A DNA stretch of 64,000 nt from Siphonodentalium dalli (taxonomy: Eukaryota; Mollusca; Scaphopoda; Gadilida; Siphonodentaliidae): positions 115,866,004 through 115,930,003 of the forward strand of contig CP136064.1 of the NCBI GenBank assembly GCA_032622095.1, written 5' to 3'. The translations under genes and the position numbers were made by a program. The stretch's first letter is position 1, and the number at the start of each line of letters is the position of its first letter. The notes below the pieces were generated by a model that saw nothing but the letters and a program-made list of their open reading frames with translations, was not told the origin of the DNA and ran no database searches. Positions 11,601-26,600 of the stretch are shown here, piece after piece.

Positions 11601-14600
11601 CTGGCCCTAAATGATGTGATAAATTCATTCCTTGGTTGCATGACTTCTATAGAATATAATATAATTCTTGGATACAGGTTTAGTTAAAGATGGTCTATCT
11701 CTTCACAGCAAGTTTTATATAGATTCCAGGGTATAGCAATAAAAGATATGAATCGGGGACAACTGTCCGGAAAAACTTCTATCAATTAATATCAATTTTA
11801 TTTAGAATTTCTTATGACATATGTAAGACAGTTTTTGGGGTTATTTTTTAGAAAAGAAATCCATGCGAAAACTTTTGGGGTGTACCAAGAGGGACCACAT
11901 TATCTTTTTAGAACCCTTAACCCTTTCAGTGCCAAGTCCGATTTTTGTATCAACCCATATTTCCTTGATCATTTTTCAAATTTATTGATTATAATAATGT
12001 GATACATTGATGGAAAGAGCTCTTAGAGCTCATTCCATCAATGTATCACATTATTATAATCAATAAATTTGAAAAATGATCAAGGAAATATGGGTTGATA
12101 CAAAAATTGGACTTGGCACTGAAAGGGTTAATCAAGGAAAATTGCAGATCAGATAAGAGATTTACTGCAATTTACAATCGAATAAACCACTTCATTATGC
12201 CTTCATAGACAAAAAAATACCCCATCTTCAGTTTTATCTGCATTTTATTTACAAAATTGCAGTCTTGAAATCGGGATTTATAAAAAACTATGTTTATAAT
12301 GTTGTTGTTGTTATAATTGTGGCTCAGAAGAGATAGGCCATTTAAAAAATATATTATATCGACAATTATTTTTCACAGATTTGAAAAAGGGGTTGAGATA
12401 CAATTGCCGCCACTTATAATTATTACCCTGTTTCTTAATAATAATGGATACAAGTGCATTCCTTGTTGATAAAAACTCAATTCAGAAAGACATGAGAACA
12501 ACATAGAAATCATGATGGTAATTATTTAGTCATTATTAACATTAAAAAGAACTGTTAGATTACAGACAATATGCTTGTTTGTTGAAGACACTGATTCGGG
12601 AAAAATATGATTTAAAAAAAAAATTGGGATTATTGACTGTCACTGCAAATTGGTTGAAAAATTGGTCATTCAGGCTGAAATTATGTACAACAACATTGGA
12701 TTAATATAGCTTCGTTTCCAGAAAGCAAATACATATGTGATTGGAAGCCTGCAGTCCTCTGTCAATCTCAGAAATTATGTAATTAACGAAAATGAATGTG
12801 GCAATATAGTTGGCCCAACTTAACCTATTCAACGCTGGATCCCCAGAAAATTACTTTGCCAGGCTGGCAACTAGCGCTCTTGAGCAGTCTTATTAGTGGG
12901 ATTTTCTTCAAATTGACCAGCATGATGTTATATTATTATTAGCATCAGTTGGCTACCATTTTTGAGCCATCTTCTGCTGATGGCTGATGATTTCAAAGAT
13001 CACCGCACCTGTTGGACGAAAAACAGAATCCAATAGACTAGTACATGTAGTAACTTGCTTGTCGTTTTTGTCAATGTCAATAAACAATCCCAGAATACTT
13101 TCAAATTTGCATGAGCACAATAACAATTTAAGCATTCCAGTAAATTTCATAGTGACAGCTGACTTGTTGGATGCTCTGGTCGGCTATAGACTTAAATGTG
13201 CTTCAATGATCGTTAATTGAGTCAATGGTTACGTCAAAATGTGATCATTGCATCTAGCAGAGTTATTTTCACAACTATAGGTTTGTCAAAAGTTTTAAGT
13301 AAAAAAAATTCCTTAACGCCTTAATCAGTCAATGCAGAGTCCTTTCTGAAGATTGTTATAAAATTGTCCTTTAAGACGCTGTGATAAGTGATACTGCAGG
13401 CTCTAACCGCATCATTGCCATAATGTAAATATATTTATATATATAAAAATTAGTGACTAAATCAAATTAAAATTGAGTCAATTAGCTAATTATTTCACTG
13501 TCATTTGTATTATTGTTTCAAAATGAATAGAACAAAATGCGGGAAAGGAATAGAGTAATGGAAATGTCAATGACACTGAAGCTCAATATGGAGAGGGGCT
13601 AATGTCAAATGTTGCAGTTAATGGAGTGATAAGGAATGTGAAAAGTTGGTATGTCTATGTACCAAGATGGCTGCTGGCGGCTATGTTTTTTAACAAAATT
13701 CAGAAAAAAATGGTAAAGAGGATCCATATGAAGTTTGAATGTGCTAAAGGGTTTGGTCATACACAGAGTAAAATCCAAGATGGCTACTGGTAGCATGTCT
13801 TTTAACAGAATTCAGGAAAAAATGGTAAGCTCCCATCTAGCGGTCACCCTGACACAGGCTGCAATTGATACAATCTGGTTCATCTTCTGATGTCCGGTTC
13901 ATCATTAAATCGTCCAGTTCGATAGCACAAAATATCGCTGTTTTCGAATGTCTTGTTCTCTTTCTCAAGAATTGACATGTTGCTAAATCTGATTTTTGGC
14001 GCATTAGTTAGAATGGTTTTTTACCACAAGAACAAATAAAACAATGATCGGATTTCCAGACAATTTAGCAATGGTACCAAGCTTCATAATTTTACTGGGT
14101 ACATAACAAAATCAGGATATGTTGATGACAAACATGAAAAAAATGTTGTCTCACGCTTAATTACGTCCTTTAATCACATGTGTCATGTGAATATCTAATT
14201 CTAAATATCTAATCTAAATATTAACTCCTATAATAGTTATCTTCTGCTTAAACATGCAAGATTTGCAATCGAAAACTCAGATCCATATACAGTTTAGTGA
14301 TGATCGGATGAGGGATGAGGTCTGTAGGGATGTGCCAAAGGATTTAGTCATGCAAAGAGTAAAATCCAAGCTGGCTGCCAGCACCCATGTCTTTTTAACG
14401 AATTTCAGTCAAGATAGAGGCTCCCATCTAGAGGTCACCCTGAAGATCCATATGAAGTTTGGTGATGATCGGATGTGGGAGGTGACCTGTAGGGTGTGCC
14501 GAAGGATTTAGTCGTACAAAGAGTAAAATCCATGGCGGCCATGTTTTTTAATGAATTTCGGTCAAAATAGGAGCTCCTTCTAGACTCTAGAGGTTATCTC

Positions 14601-17600
14601 GAAGATTTGCGATAGAAAACTCAGAACGTTTGTACTGATTGTTAGCGAGTACAGGGCGTTGTATTCTTATTTTTTTCGGGGCACAATTAGCTGCATGCAT
14701 ATTCTAGCTTACAGTTTTCACCTTATTGTAGATGGTCTGTAGCACAAAAATGCATTAATATTGTTAGAAAATGCAAGATTCATTCAATCTCTTTATCATT
14801 ATGATGTTTTCGGTTCATTATGGCTACCGATATAACATTTCCCGAACTGTTCAGTACCAGTATATTTACTTGTGATACTTGTGAGAAAAAGATGCAATTT
14901 TGAATCTTTTGCCCAATTCGCAGGGTCCTATTCATTAATATTATCAATCAGATGAATACCTGGCACATACAATTTGAAGCCAGGTCTCATATCACCCTAA
15001 AAATGACGACCAAGATCGGGAGGCTCTCAACAGAAAAAAAGCAATATGTTAAGATTATTACCTATAGCCCTGGATACAGCAATATTTCCATTAACCCGCC
15101 ACACACCATAGAAAATGATGCAGCCCCCAAGACTCTCTATCCTCGCCTTCTCATCCTGTAACCAACATGGTATAACAATATCATCACATTGTAATTTGTT
15201 ATTATGTATGTATGAGGTACTGTGCATTAGTCCGAGGGTTCGATAGAGGGTTCGATAGTCCAAGAGTTCAATAGTCAGAGGGTTCGATATTCAGAGGGTG
15301 CGATAGACCATGGGTGCAATAACTGAGGGTCCATTAGCATGGGATTTAGGGGTTTCAACAGTTGGAAAGGCAAATAGATTAGGGATATAAAAAACAAAAC
15401 AAGTCAAACACAGATTGTGCATGCATTACATGAAAATAAACACTCAGAACATTTCAAGCTTTACATACTGTTTGCTATATCTACGATAATGCGCTAAATG
15501 CATTGAGTGACCTTGTTATAATACGCCACGTACATTGTAGTCATGTTTCAGGTGCCTGATTTTGGTTTCCATTCTTTGCCTTGGTCCCGTCGCCAGATCG
15601 ATAGCATCACGTTGTATTGTAAATCATTCAGACACAGAAATATTTGAAGTGGGGGTACTTCTCCATGACAGGCTTGTTACAGGTATATTTCACTATTGAA
15701 CTCTCAGATTAATGAACCATCGGACTATCAAAACCTCGGACCAATGACTCCTCTGACTATCAAACCATTGGACCAATGAACCCTCGGATTATCAAACCAT
15801 AGGACTTATGAACCCTCAAATTATCTCAAGAACTATTCTACGCGCTATCAATAATATACCATCAAAGACTCATTTTAATTGGAAATAGGTTTTAACTTGA
15901 AATGACCATGTGCTGGTTCTGGCAAGATGGCAGTCGATTCTTGCAGCAAAGGTGTCAACCACAGATTTCCATCAAATTCCATTGAAGTTTGCCAGTTATA
16001 TATTCTGTAAGATCTCAATTTGTTCAACCCAAATGACCTGCTTCAGAATACATCATTCCACCATGATTTTGTTCAATGACATTCAATAAATAATATATTA
16101 TTAAATACTTCTTTTTGCATCTATATAATTTTATTTCATTTTCAAATGAAGAAATCACTCGATCATTCGCATGCGTGCCCCTCGACTCACACTCAATGTC
16201 ACTGCCAAACTACAGCATGTATCTAATTTACACCAGTTTTGCTTTTGAATCATGTATACTGTCTACAAGCACTTAGTGTGCCTTATGTGCTCTAAATTGA
16301 GGTACATGATTCACGGGGAGCACAAAGTATAGTCAGATAAATTATGTGGAATCAATGTTTTGTAAAGTTTAGTCTGTTCGCATAAAAATACTTTGTACAT
16401 ACCTCTCTGTCTGGTTTGTGAGGGTTCATCACCTGTATTGGTCGACCGTCTCTAACTAGAACTGCCTGAGAGTCTCCAAGCCATGAGATGTACAACATGG
16501 AGCCACGGATATAAGCACTAACACAAGTGGTGCCACTCCTCAAATTCTGAAAAAAATAAGTAAGGAATTTGTGACTGACACGGAAGATCAATTGCACCAT
16601 GACAAAATTCTGCATGGTTTATCAATCAACATTATGAACTTTGTGGAAATCAGAGCATCCCCTAGAGATATTACGTCAGCCAAGTGCCATAAAGTTGTAA
16701 GCGCTATTTTAAATGTTCCAAGAAAATTGGTTTTGAAAATTTTCGAGTTTTGTTTTCACACATAAACATGCCAGGCATAATGGTAATATTAGTGATATGA
16801 TCTAGCAGATCTCAAAATAGATTTAATTTTGCAAGAATCATATGCCAAATCAAGTTAGTCATAAACCACTGAAAATTGAAAAGTTTCGCGACAATCATTA
16901 TGAGAATCGATTCGGTGATTCTCGTTGAATCTTAAGGCCTGATCTAGCATATCAAATTCCAATCCAGTAAGAAATTTTAACTCTTTGCTATTTGCCCATA
17001 TATGAGAAAAGGCAAAAATGTGTTTTGATATACAACAATCCAAAATAATCACTTTCACTCAGGGTTATACTGGTCTGAGTATTTCAGTCATTTACAAGTA
17101 CGGTATAAAATACATCATTTTCATGTTAGTTTTACCCAATCCTTCCCATAGAAACAATAGTCCCACATCTAGCAGTGAGAAAGCAACATTTTCAGTCATG
17201 CATTTCACAGGTCCTCAGCCAATTTTGGCCGTCTTTGATTTTTACTGAAGATTCAAGATATGACATTTTAACATGTGATTACATGGTATTAAATGAGTCA
17301 GTTTATTGATTGGCAACACTTGGAGATACAACACTATACATGTAGCACTGAGACATCACTTCAAATCACTTGTTGGTAAATTTTTGGACCAGATTGTGGG
17401 CATGTGACACAAATAATTGGACTATCACCATGGAGATCTGATCGAGACAAATAAAACAATATCAATAACTCATTTCCTGAACAAAATGGAAATATAAATG
17501 GTCACAGACCCCATATCCCCTGAAGGTGGCAATCGAAAAAGGGGCATAACTCCGTCAAATATCATCGACAATGTCACCATGACCATAATTGAACTTGGCC

Positions 17601-20600
17601 TGCATCTTCTCACATACAAAATATCAAGAAATTCTGTGGAATATTGCTGAAATTATCATCTGGACAACTCAAAAACTGAGATTTCTATGTAAAATAAAAG
17701 CGTCTATGACACAGTAGCTCAACTTGGATAGGTGTTAATAATTTTATGCTGAGCAGTCTATAGAATGATCAAGAAGGAGAGTCAAAAGTTTCAGTAAAGG
17801 GATTGTATTTTGTATATGAAATTATTTTCTTTTCAAACATTTCCAATGGATTCAAATGTGAAATGCAATTTGGCTGCTGGCAGCCATATTATTTAATGAA
17901 CTTCGAGAAAATTGGACAGCTCCCATCTAGAGGTTACCCTGAAGAACCATGTATGAAGTCGGGTGAAGATCGGATGAGGGAGTGATCTGTAGGGTGTGCC
18001 AAAGGAGTTAGTCATTGTATCACGAGGTGATATCGATGTGTGTATTGAATCTATTGATATACTTTTAACACAAGAGACTGAATTTATATTGGAGCAACTT
18101 CAATGGGTACTGTTCTCGGGAACCAATATAATAAAACCCACGGTGATAAGGTTGATTATTGGCGCGAACTTTGCATGTTGCAGCGGTGGTTGAATGAAAG
18201 AAATAGAATTGATTGACATTGAATTCCTCAGAATGAAATGACTGATGATAGATTCAAGAAGTGCTGTTTTGTACAGAATTAATCCCTCCAATGTGTAGGT
18301 TTAGTTTATGTCCAATATGTCAGTGTATGTACTCTTCTGTTTCTCTCTACCTTTCTCTGTTGCTCAATATCACGCAAATTCTATGTTACTCTCGCATAAT
18401 CGCATTGGCTTCTCTCGGGCTGTCTCTTCTCTCCTGTCTATTCTTCTGAATACCTTATTGCCATTTGGTAAGTTTTATATTGATTCCATTGGTATTTATG
18501 CAATGTGATGTTATCTTTGAGATTTATTACACATACATGTATATGTACGGATTATCCATAAGTTGATGTTACATTGTTTACTTTGTAGTATGCATTGCTT
18601 TCATATTATTATCGTTATTTAACATATCTCGCAAGCGTATGGTCGGAATGGATGTGTATGCATAATCTCGCATGTGTGTGGTTGGAATTTATGTGGATAT
18701 TTTGTGTATATTTGTATCATTTTGCATGAAAGAATTGTTTTCCAACACAATTTGGAAATATTTGAACCTCCCATCTAGTGGTCACCCTGAAGATCCATAT
18801 CAAGTTTGGTGGCGATCAGATGAGGGATGTTACCTGTACGGTGTGCAAAATATTTAGTCATGCAAAGAGTAAAATCCAAGATGGCTGCTGGTGGCCATGT
18901 TTTTCATTGAAAATCGCAAAAATTTGATGGCTCCCATCTAGAAATGATCCTAAACCTGCCTGTAAATTTCCATATGAAGTTTTCTGCTGATCAGATGAGG
19001 GATGCGGCCTGTTGGGTGAGCCAAAGGTAATTGTTGATGGACAGACGACGGATGACAACCCATGGCAAAGCTCAAACTTGACAAAGTAAGTCGAGCTAAA
19101 ATGGGGCATAAAAAAATCGGACCATGACAAAAAACAAATTTGGCCTGCGTCTTCTCAAGTAAGAACCATGTACCAAATATCAATAAATTCTGTTGAAAAT
19201 TGCACAAGTTATTATGGGGACAAAACAAAAACTGCGATTTCTAAGTAAAAAATAGGGCATAACTCTGTCAAAAATCATCGGACCATGACCAAAATCGAAC
19301 TTGGCCTGCATCTTCTCAAATGAGAACCACGTACCAGATATAAATAAATTCTGTTGAATATTGCTCAAGTTATCATCCTGACAACCCAAAAACTGTAAGT
19401 TCTAAGTAAAAAAAATGGGCATAACTCCGTAAAAATTCATCAGACCGCAACCAAATCGAACTTGACCTCAATAATTTGATGGTCATTATAGACGTACATG
19501 TAAAGGATGCATAATGCAAAGATAATGGATGCACAAGGCAGAACATAATCTCAACCCTGCTTCATTCTTTCTACCCATAAATGATTGGTGAAACAACAAA
19601 TAGGACAGACACATTTGAGGAAACTGCCATTTGCACAATTTCTGCTATATATAGATAACTGGGAATTTGAGGAATATTTCCCACAAAAAATAAGGTATTA
19701 CAATTAAACCAAACTTGTGGAGTCAATAATTGGATGTTTAACAGATATGGTTTAATGATTTCGGAGGATTTGTTTAGGAGTTGAAGTTAACTAATTGGAA
19801 GCAAAAGTATTAAATCCCTATCTCTGCACTTTTGACCAGCCAGATATTCAAATCTCACTCACTTCTAAACAGAAATTATAATTTGTTGTCAAGCCAGACT
19901 GCTTAGAGTAAAACACGGGATTCCATCTCATATTTAAATTGAACTTTAATGACCCCCATTCTGGGGAGTAGTTATCTGTTTATCAAACAGGTCAAACAGA
20001 TAAGATCAGATCTGACCTGTGTAATAAGGATTGCTTATATTGTCACATGCAAGAGTAAGTGTTTCATAACAGGGGTGTTTGTTTTTCAAAAAATGTTGAA
20101 TGTTTTTTATTAAAATATATATATACTAGCCGATGAGCCCGACGTTGTCCGGGCTATTCAAAAACCAAATTTCAAGTCGATAGCTCTACCCAGCCCGACG
20201 TTGTCCGGGCTATTCAAAAACCAAATTTCAAGTCGATAGCTCTACCCGTTTCCGAAATCTCATCTGCGCATGCGCGAAGCTGGCGTCGCACAGGCTCGGC
20301 GACCCGATAAAATTCGTATCCGGGGCAAGATACATTCACATAGCAAATTTCAAGTCGATAGCTCCACCCGTTTCCTCGATCTCATCTGCGCATGCGCGAA
20401 GCGGGCGCCACACGGGCTCGCAAATACGACAACGTCCACCGCCTGGTCAAACTACACACACGTACCAAGTTTCGCCCCGATCGGTCGAGAATCGTAGATT
20501 TGTATAAATGACGAACAAACATACAGACAAACAGACAAACAGAGGTCTTCAAAATATATATGAGATATTGAGCGAGAGTTAAAAAGTCGTTTTAAGAATT

Positions 20601-23600
20601 ACTATGGAGGAAAACAGTGATGGCCCTGGCTTCGCAACTATTTGACCTGGTGACCTCATTTTAACAAATCTAAATGTGAGTCACATATGAACTCATTCGG
20701 TCTTGTGGTTCTGGAGAAGAAGATTGTTGATGGATGGACAGACGGATGGATGGATGGACTAACTTGGACTAATGTCTACCAATCTGGCTATATGAAATAA
20801 GATTCAAATAATATTTCCTGGTACAAAACTAAATTTTACTCAAACTTTGACATATAATCAGGAATACTTTTATGTGAATTACCGGTATTAATTCACTTGC
20901 ACAAGACAGGAAAAAAAACATATGCAAATTCCAATGTGCTATAAGTATGTTATAGGGATCTGCGAATCGGGAGTTTTGCATCGAATCGAATCTCGATATC
21001 GAATCTGTTTTCTGATATCGACATCGAATCGAATCTCGAATCGAATCAGCTGGTGATTGACATTGTTTACCAGTGTTTTTTTCGGTGTCTCATGACAAAC
21101 AAGAGCATCGCTAGGGCATGGCAAAATACGCCCTTTAGCCATTTCGAATTGTACTATCGCAAAATAAGATAATACTTTGAGCTTAGATTTGAAGAAAATC
21201 TGATATACCCCTAATTTCAATGCCAAAATGTGGTCAAATTCTAAGTCGAAAAATGGCCATAACTCATGTAAAAATAATTAGACAGAACCTATATTCAAAC
21301 TTGGCCTGTAGTTTTAGCTGGGAAATACACATACCAGCTTTGGTTCAGCTCAAATAATCAAAACTGGAGTTATCGGTCGGAAACCAAAATGTTATGAAAT
21401 TGGTCAAATTCTAAGTTACTCATGTAAAAATAACTGGACGGAACCCATATTCGAACTTGGCCTGTATCTTTAGCTGGGAAATGCACATACCAACTTTGGT
21501 TCAGATCAAATAATCCAAACTGGAGTTATCGGTCGGAAACCAAGAAAATGTTAACAGACGGTCAAATTCTAAGTCGAAAAAGGGCTGTAACTCATGTAAA
21601 AATAATTGGACGGAACCCATATTCGAACTTGGCCTGTATCTTTAGCTGGGAAATACACATACCAACTTTGGTTCAGATCAAATAATCCAAACTGGAGTTA
21701 TCGATCGGAAACCAAAAATGTTAATGGACGGACGGACGGCTAGACAGACGGTACGACAGACAGACGGACAGACGGACAGACAGACGGACAGACGGACGGA
21801 CGGACAGATAACATAATACAACCTTTTTTCAAAAAGGGCGTATAAAAACTGCAAAATTCACTATATACTATATAACAATGTTGATTGCCTTAAACATCCG
21901 TTGGAACTTATGTTTTTTTTGTGAAAATCATTATATTGGCAAGTTACTCTCAGTCTCATCGAGGGTATGGGATATGTTGTATTTAATTTCTATCTACTGT
22001 GCCATGGTGAACATGACACAAGAAGTGACAGTAAGCCAACTGAAGACAGTTCAATCAACGTATCACAAGCCCCAATAAATGGAAGTCACTTGTCTACAGT
22101 ATTTAATACAGATAATACAGATTTGACACACTTAGACACCGATCAGCTATATAAGTGTTGTAGTCTGATACCAATAGTAGTAAAGGTAGTTATCTGCTAA
22201 ACTCTGCAACCATGATAGATCAAACGCCTACATCACATATACACAGTAATTGTCTTCAGGGAGGGGGTCCGAGAAAACAGACATAAATTACAAGTGTTAA
22301 ATGTTATCAACAAGATTCAATGGATCGAAACTTGGTGCAATACGCTCGATTTCTGGGGAAACAGAAACTGAATGTAGGACATTTCTAGGAATTATGCCGG
22401 CAGTGTCGCAGATAACTGATCGCACATAATGACGTCCATTTAAAACGTTCTAAGGTTTCTGTTCATTCCAATCTATGTTTTGTCGCGCATAATGTTGGCT
22501 GACATTGAGTTTTATTCATATAGTCTGAATTGGATATCTGAAGTTCTAAACATAAGGTTATCAATGGAATTCCACAACTAGCGATCACACACCGTGTATA
22601 GACAATTGATTTAGTGTCGATACAGATTACAAATATATGCGGCGATTGATCGCCATCATGGGTTGTGATCGAAGCACATAATTTGCATAATGCACGTCTA
22701 TTCGGAACGCATACATTCAAAATTACCTCCGTTGGCAACCTTGTTATTCAATTTTTGTGATTTCAGGTCATTTGGCATGTGGTATCTAGACGCAAATAAC
22801 GAGACTACACCAAATAAACACCGATTCGAAAATATCCGATTCAGCAGATTGATTTGGTGTCGATCTTGAATCGGGTTCCCGATATCGACATCGAATTAAA
22901 TCTCGAATATTCGCAGGCCCCTATAGTCCAGGAGATCGACCCCAAGAAATAACAAATGTTGCTCATTTTGACGGACAAGTGCTATCCGGTCTAATTTTGT
23001 AGTAAAATATATGTAGATTACGAAAATCCATGATAGCAGTGGTGAATTTGTAGCTTAATTGGCGAAAAACGTGTTTTTATTGACCTACCCTGACGACCGA
23101 AAATGAAAGAATTTTCCGACGACGTCATAGTACTACTAGTAGTCCGGGAGCTAATATGGGTACCCTTGCACCCCATGGGACTTAACTTCTCCCCACTCAT
23201 TTTGTTCGTTATTATGTCCTTCAACTTTTAAGCAATGTTAACAAGAAAAAAAAAGTGACCGTATAGACTCCAGACAAAATGGCGTCCATCATGGCCGCCG
23301 TTTTTCAGACCAGATCCTAAGTCTGTTTTATGCAAATTATAGCGGTGAAAATCTTGTAAAATGTATACAAATGTATATATTTTCGTGAAGCTAAGACATA
23401 ATGTCACTTTTTTGGGGCAAAATTGAAACTCACCATCCAAGATGGCCACCAAAATGGCCGCCGGAAGTTGAAAATATGACTTTTTTAAGGACGACCAGCT
23501 GGGCGCAGCCCAGCCGCGCATATGTTGCGCAGCAACATATGCGCAGGTCGTCCTTATACTAAGTTCGCTTTCGAACATGGGCGCCGCCATCTTGAATTAG

Positions 23601-26600
23601 GGGCGCCGCCATCTTGGATTTGAGGGGCCGCCATCTTGAAACATCATTGCAATTAAATTAAAACTACAAAATGTTACTTTTCATATAGCCAACATAACAG
23701 TATTCATTGCGTTAAGGCATTACATGCTTTATTCTTTGAACAATAATCATTACTTAAATCATAAATATTGTCGACCGGACTCGGGTTGCTATGCCATTCG
23801 GGAAATGTCGGAAATTTACGTAAAACTGCAAATTTTCCTTAGCCACCTCACGAAAACAACATAATTCATATCGTAAATATCTTGAATGTTTATCATATAA
23901 CTAAATAAACTTTTCTTTAGTTTAGTAAATTAGTAGAAGCATGTTCTGTAAACTGTTAGGTTACGTCATATGTTGTATCCAAAGCGACGTCATATTGGCA
24001 CGCGCGTTTTCCCGCGAAAGTTATTGACGTTTTGACAGCGACGCGACATAGTACACAAAGCAGGCATAATGTTGGCATGGTTCGCATTAGGTTTGGTTGG
24101 GTTGACGTTGTTTCATAGCGCATGGCTCCGAGTCCGCACTGGTATAAATGTTGCTCCATGCAATTGTAATCAAACTGACCAAATCCCAACCTATTAAATC
24201 ACTATATAATTTGAACAGGTAGGCCTACAAACAAAACATGTTCTTGGAAATTGAATGTTCTTCCTTACTTATATTCTAATGATTTGGGTTGTGATTTGAA
24301 ACAAACAAACAACCCAAATTACGAGGAGGTAAACCCGAGTTCTCACTCATAATAACCCCAATTTCCAACCAAGGCCAAGGGTTGTGGAGGCGAGTACAAC
24401 TAATATTTCATCCAAATTGAGAATGGGTATATGTGCCAGTCAAAAAAATGGCCCCAGGGAGCCACGATCGAAAGGCTGGAAGATACATGTATGAGTACAA
24501 TATGGTAATTATGAGGTACAGACAGACCCATCCCCCTACCACAAGCAACCAACTTCGTGTACGGTACGTAGTTGGTTATAAGAAATATTTATAGTTAATT
24601 AAATCTTGACGTTCATATAAGTCAACACATATTAGTCTGAGTAGTGCAGGTCGTGACTGCACGGTCGTCCTTTTTACGTGGATTTCAATGCCATAATTTC
24701 TTGTTTTACAAATATCTTCTAGATCGATTCATGCTGTTTGGAACTGGTTCAGTAATGCGACTTTATTTTGTATAATAACTGATCATAGGGGCAATTAGAT
24801 ATGCACTTTTTGGGGGTCCTAGCCCCTTCCGTTCCCTCAAAATTTGAATTTACAGAACGCGGTATAAAATTTCACAAAAAAATCACAATTGGGATTATAG
24901 GCATATTTTAACAAGAAATGAACAGAACTTTGTAATGTAATTGATGCATATGATTATACCTATGAATATTCCAACTCACTGGAACCAAAATTCTTACTTT
25001 GGCTGAAAATAGCTGCCAAAATATGGAAAATGGTAAATATTGCCCCAGCGTGTCCTGCAATCGATTAAAAGTTGTGGATGATGTACAAAATTGGCTATTC
25101 TGCCTTCTATACATTGAATACTAACATGTCTGATGTACCATGGTTTATTGTTACTATTGTCACCACTGACATCACCAAAAATATTGGACTAATTTTCTCT
25201 CAAAAACTTGACTTAAATATCGGCAAAAATTAACTTTTCATGTTTGGACCTTTTTTTCAATTAAAATGTAACTATCTTTGGGTTGAAAGGTGTTTATTGT
25301 TTTGGTCTATATTAAATGTGTCACACTACGGGATTTATAGACCAAATTGTTCGCCCGATTTTCACAGAACTGTATACTCTCATTAAGTAGACATGGATAA
25401 ACTTTTTATATGCAGTCTGTGTCAGGGAGGACGCAGTTATATAGGGGTGGGTGTAATATAGTGTGTCATTATGACATATTTCTCGATGGGTTAATATATA
25501 ATGCTATGCTAATTATGGTCTGAAATGACTAATATCGAGATTTATGGTGACCATTCAACGTTTGATACCATTTGATGTCCCGATGGGGTATATTTTAGAA
25601 GTTCTGACACGTCACCAAGCTTCGGTACATGTCACGAAGCTTCGGTACATAGGATGAAAAACCGCCACAGATTTGGGGTTAATGATGCAAGGTCACATTT
25701 TTCGCCAGAAGTATATGCTCTCATTAAGAAGACACGGATAAACTTCTTGTATGTATCACTGTGTCAGGGAGGAAGCAGTTTAACATATAGTGTTGATGTA
25801 ATATAGTGTGTCATTTTGACATAATTACACCATGGGTTAATATATAATTCCATGATAGTTACGGTCTGAAATGACTGATATCGAAGTTTATGGTGACCTT
25901 CGGTAAATTGGATGAAAAATCGCCACAGATTTGGGGCTAACGATGCGAGGTCAGATTTTGACGGAACTGTATACTCTCATTAAGTAGACATCGATAAACT
26001 TCTTATATGTAGCCCTGTGTCAGGGAGGGAGCAGTTATATAGTAGGTGTAATATAGTGTGTCATTATGACATATTCCTCGATGGGTTAATATATAATGCG
26101 ATGCTAATTATGATCTGAAATTATTAATATCCGGGTTTCTGGTGACCATTCAATGTACCATATGATGTCCTATGGTGGTATATTCCTGGAGTTCTGACAC
26201 GTCACTAAGCTTTGGTACATGGCATGAAGCTTCGGTGCATTGGATGAAAAACCGCCACAGGTTTGGGTTTAAGAATGCATTGTCAATTTGTTTTTTGCCA
26301 CAGCGCTGGGAGATAAGTACCCAGGGCCACATGTTTCTTCTGATTTTGATAGTACTGTATACTGTTATTAATAAAGATACACCTTGATTAACTTCATGTT
26401 GAATGAACTGGTCACAGTATAATTTTCTATTATTGAACATTTAACTTGAATGTCACGAATAATCGGGATATTCATGTTTTTGTTTCGACGCCAACTGTAT
26501 GCATAAATATGATTTAAATATAGTAATATATGAATACTAATTAATGTACCTAAGCTTCGTATCTATAGGTTACTAACACCTAATTATTTTCCATAGGCGA

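Noticed and set aside
23486-23556. Integrated single-stranded DNA virus terminus
   Set aside because: The T shape invites the comparison, but the stem is only 11 bp and no viral-type replication or structural gene is visible nearby.
23228-23590. 120-codon minus-strand frame
   Set aside because: It runs through the T-shaped palindrome and the AAGATGGCC motifs; openness is explained by those structured repeats.
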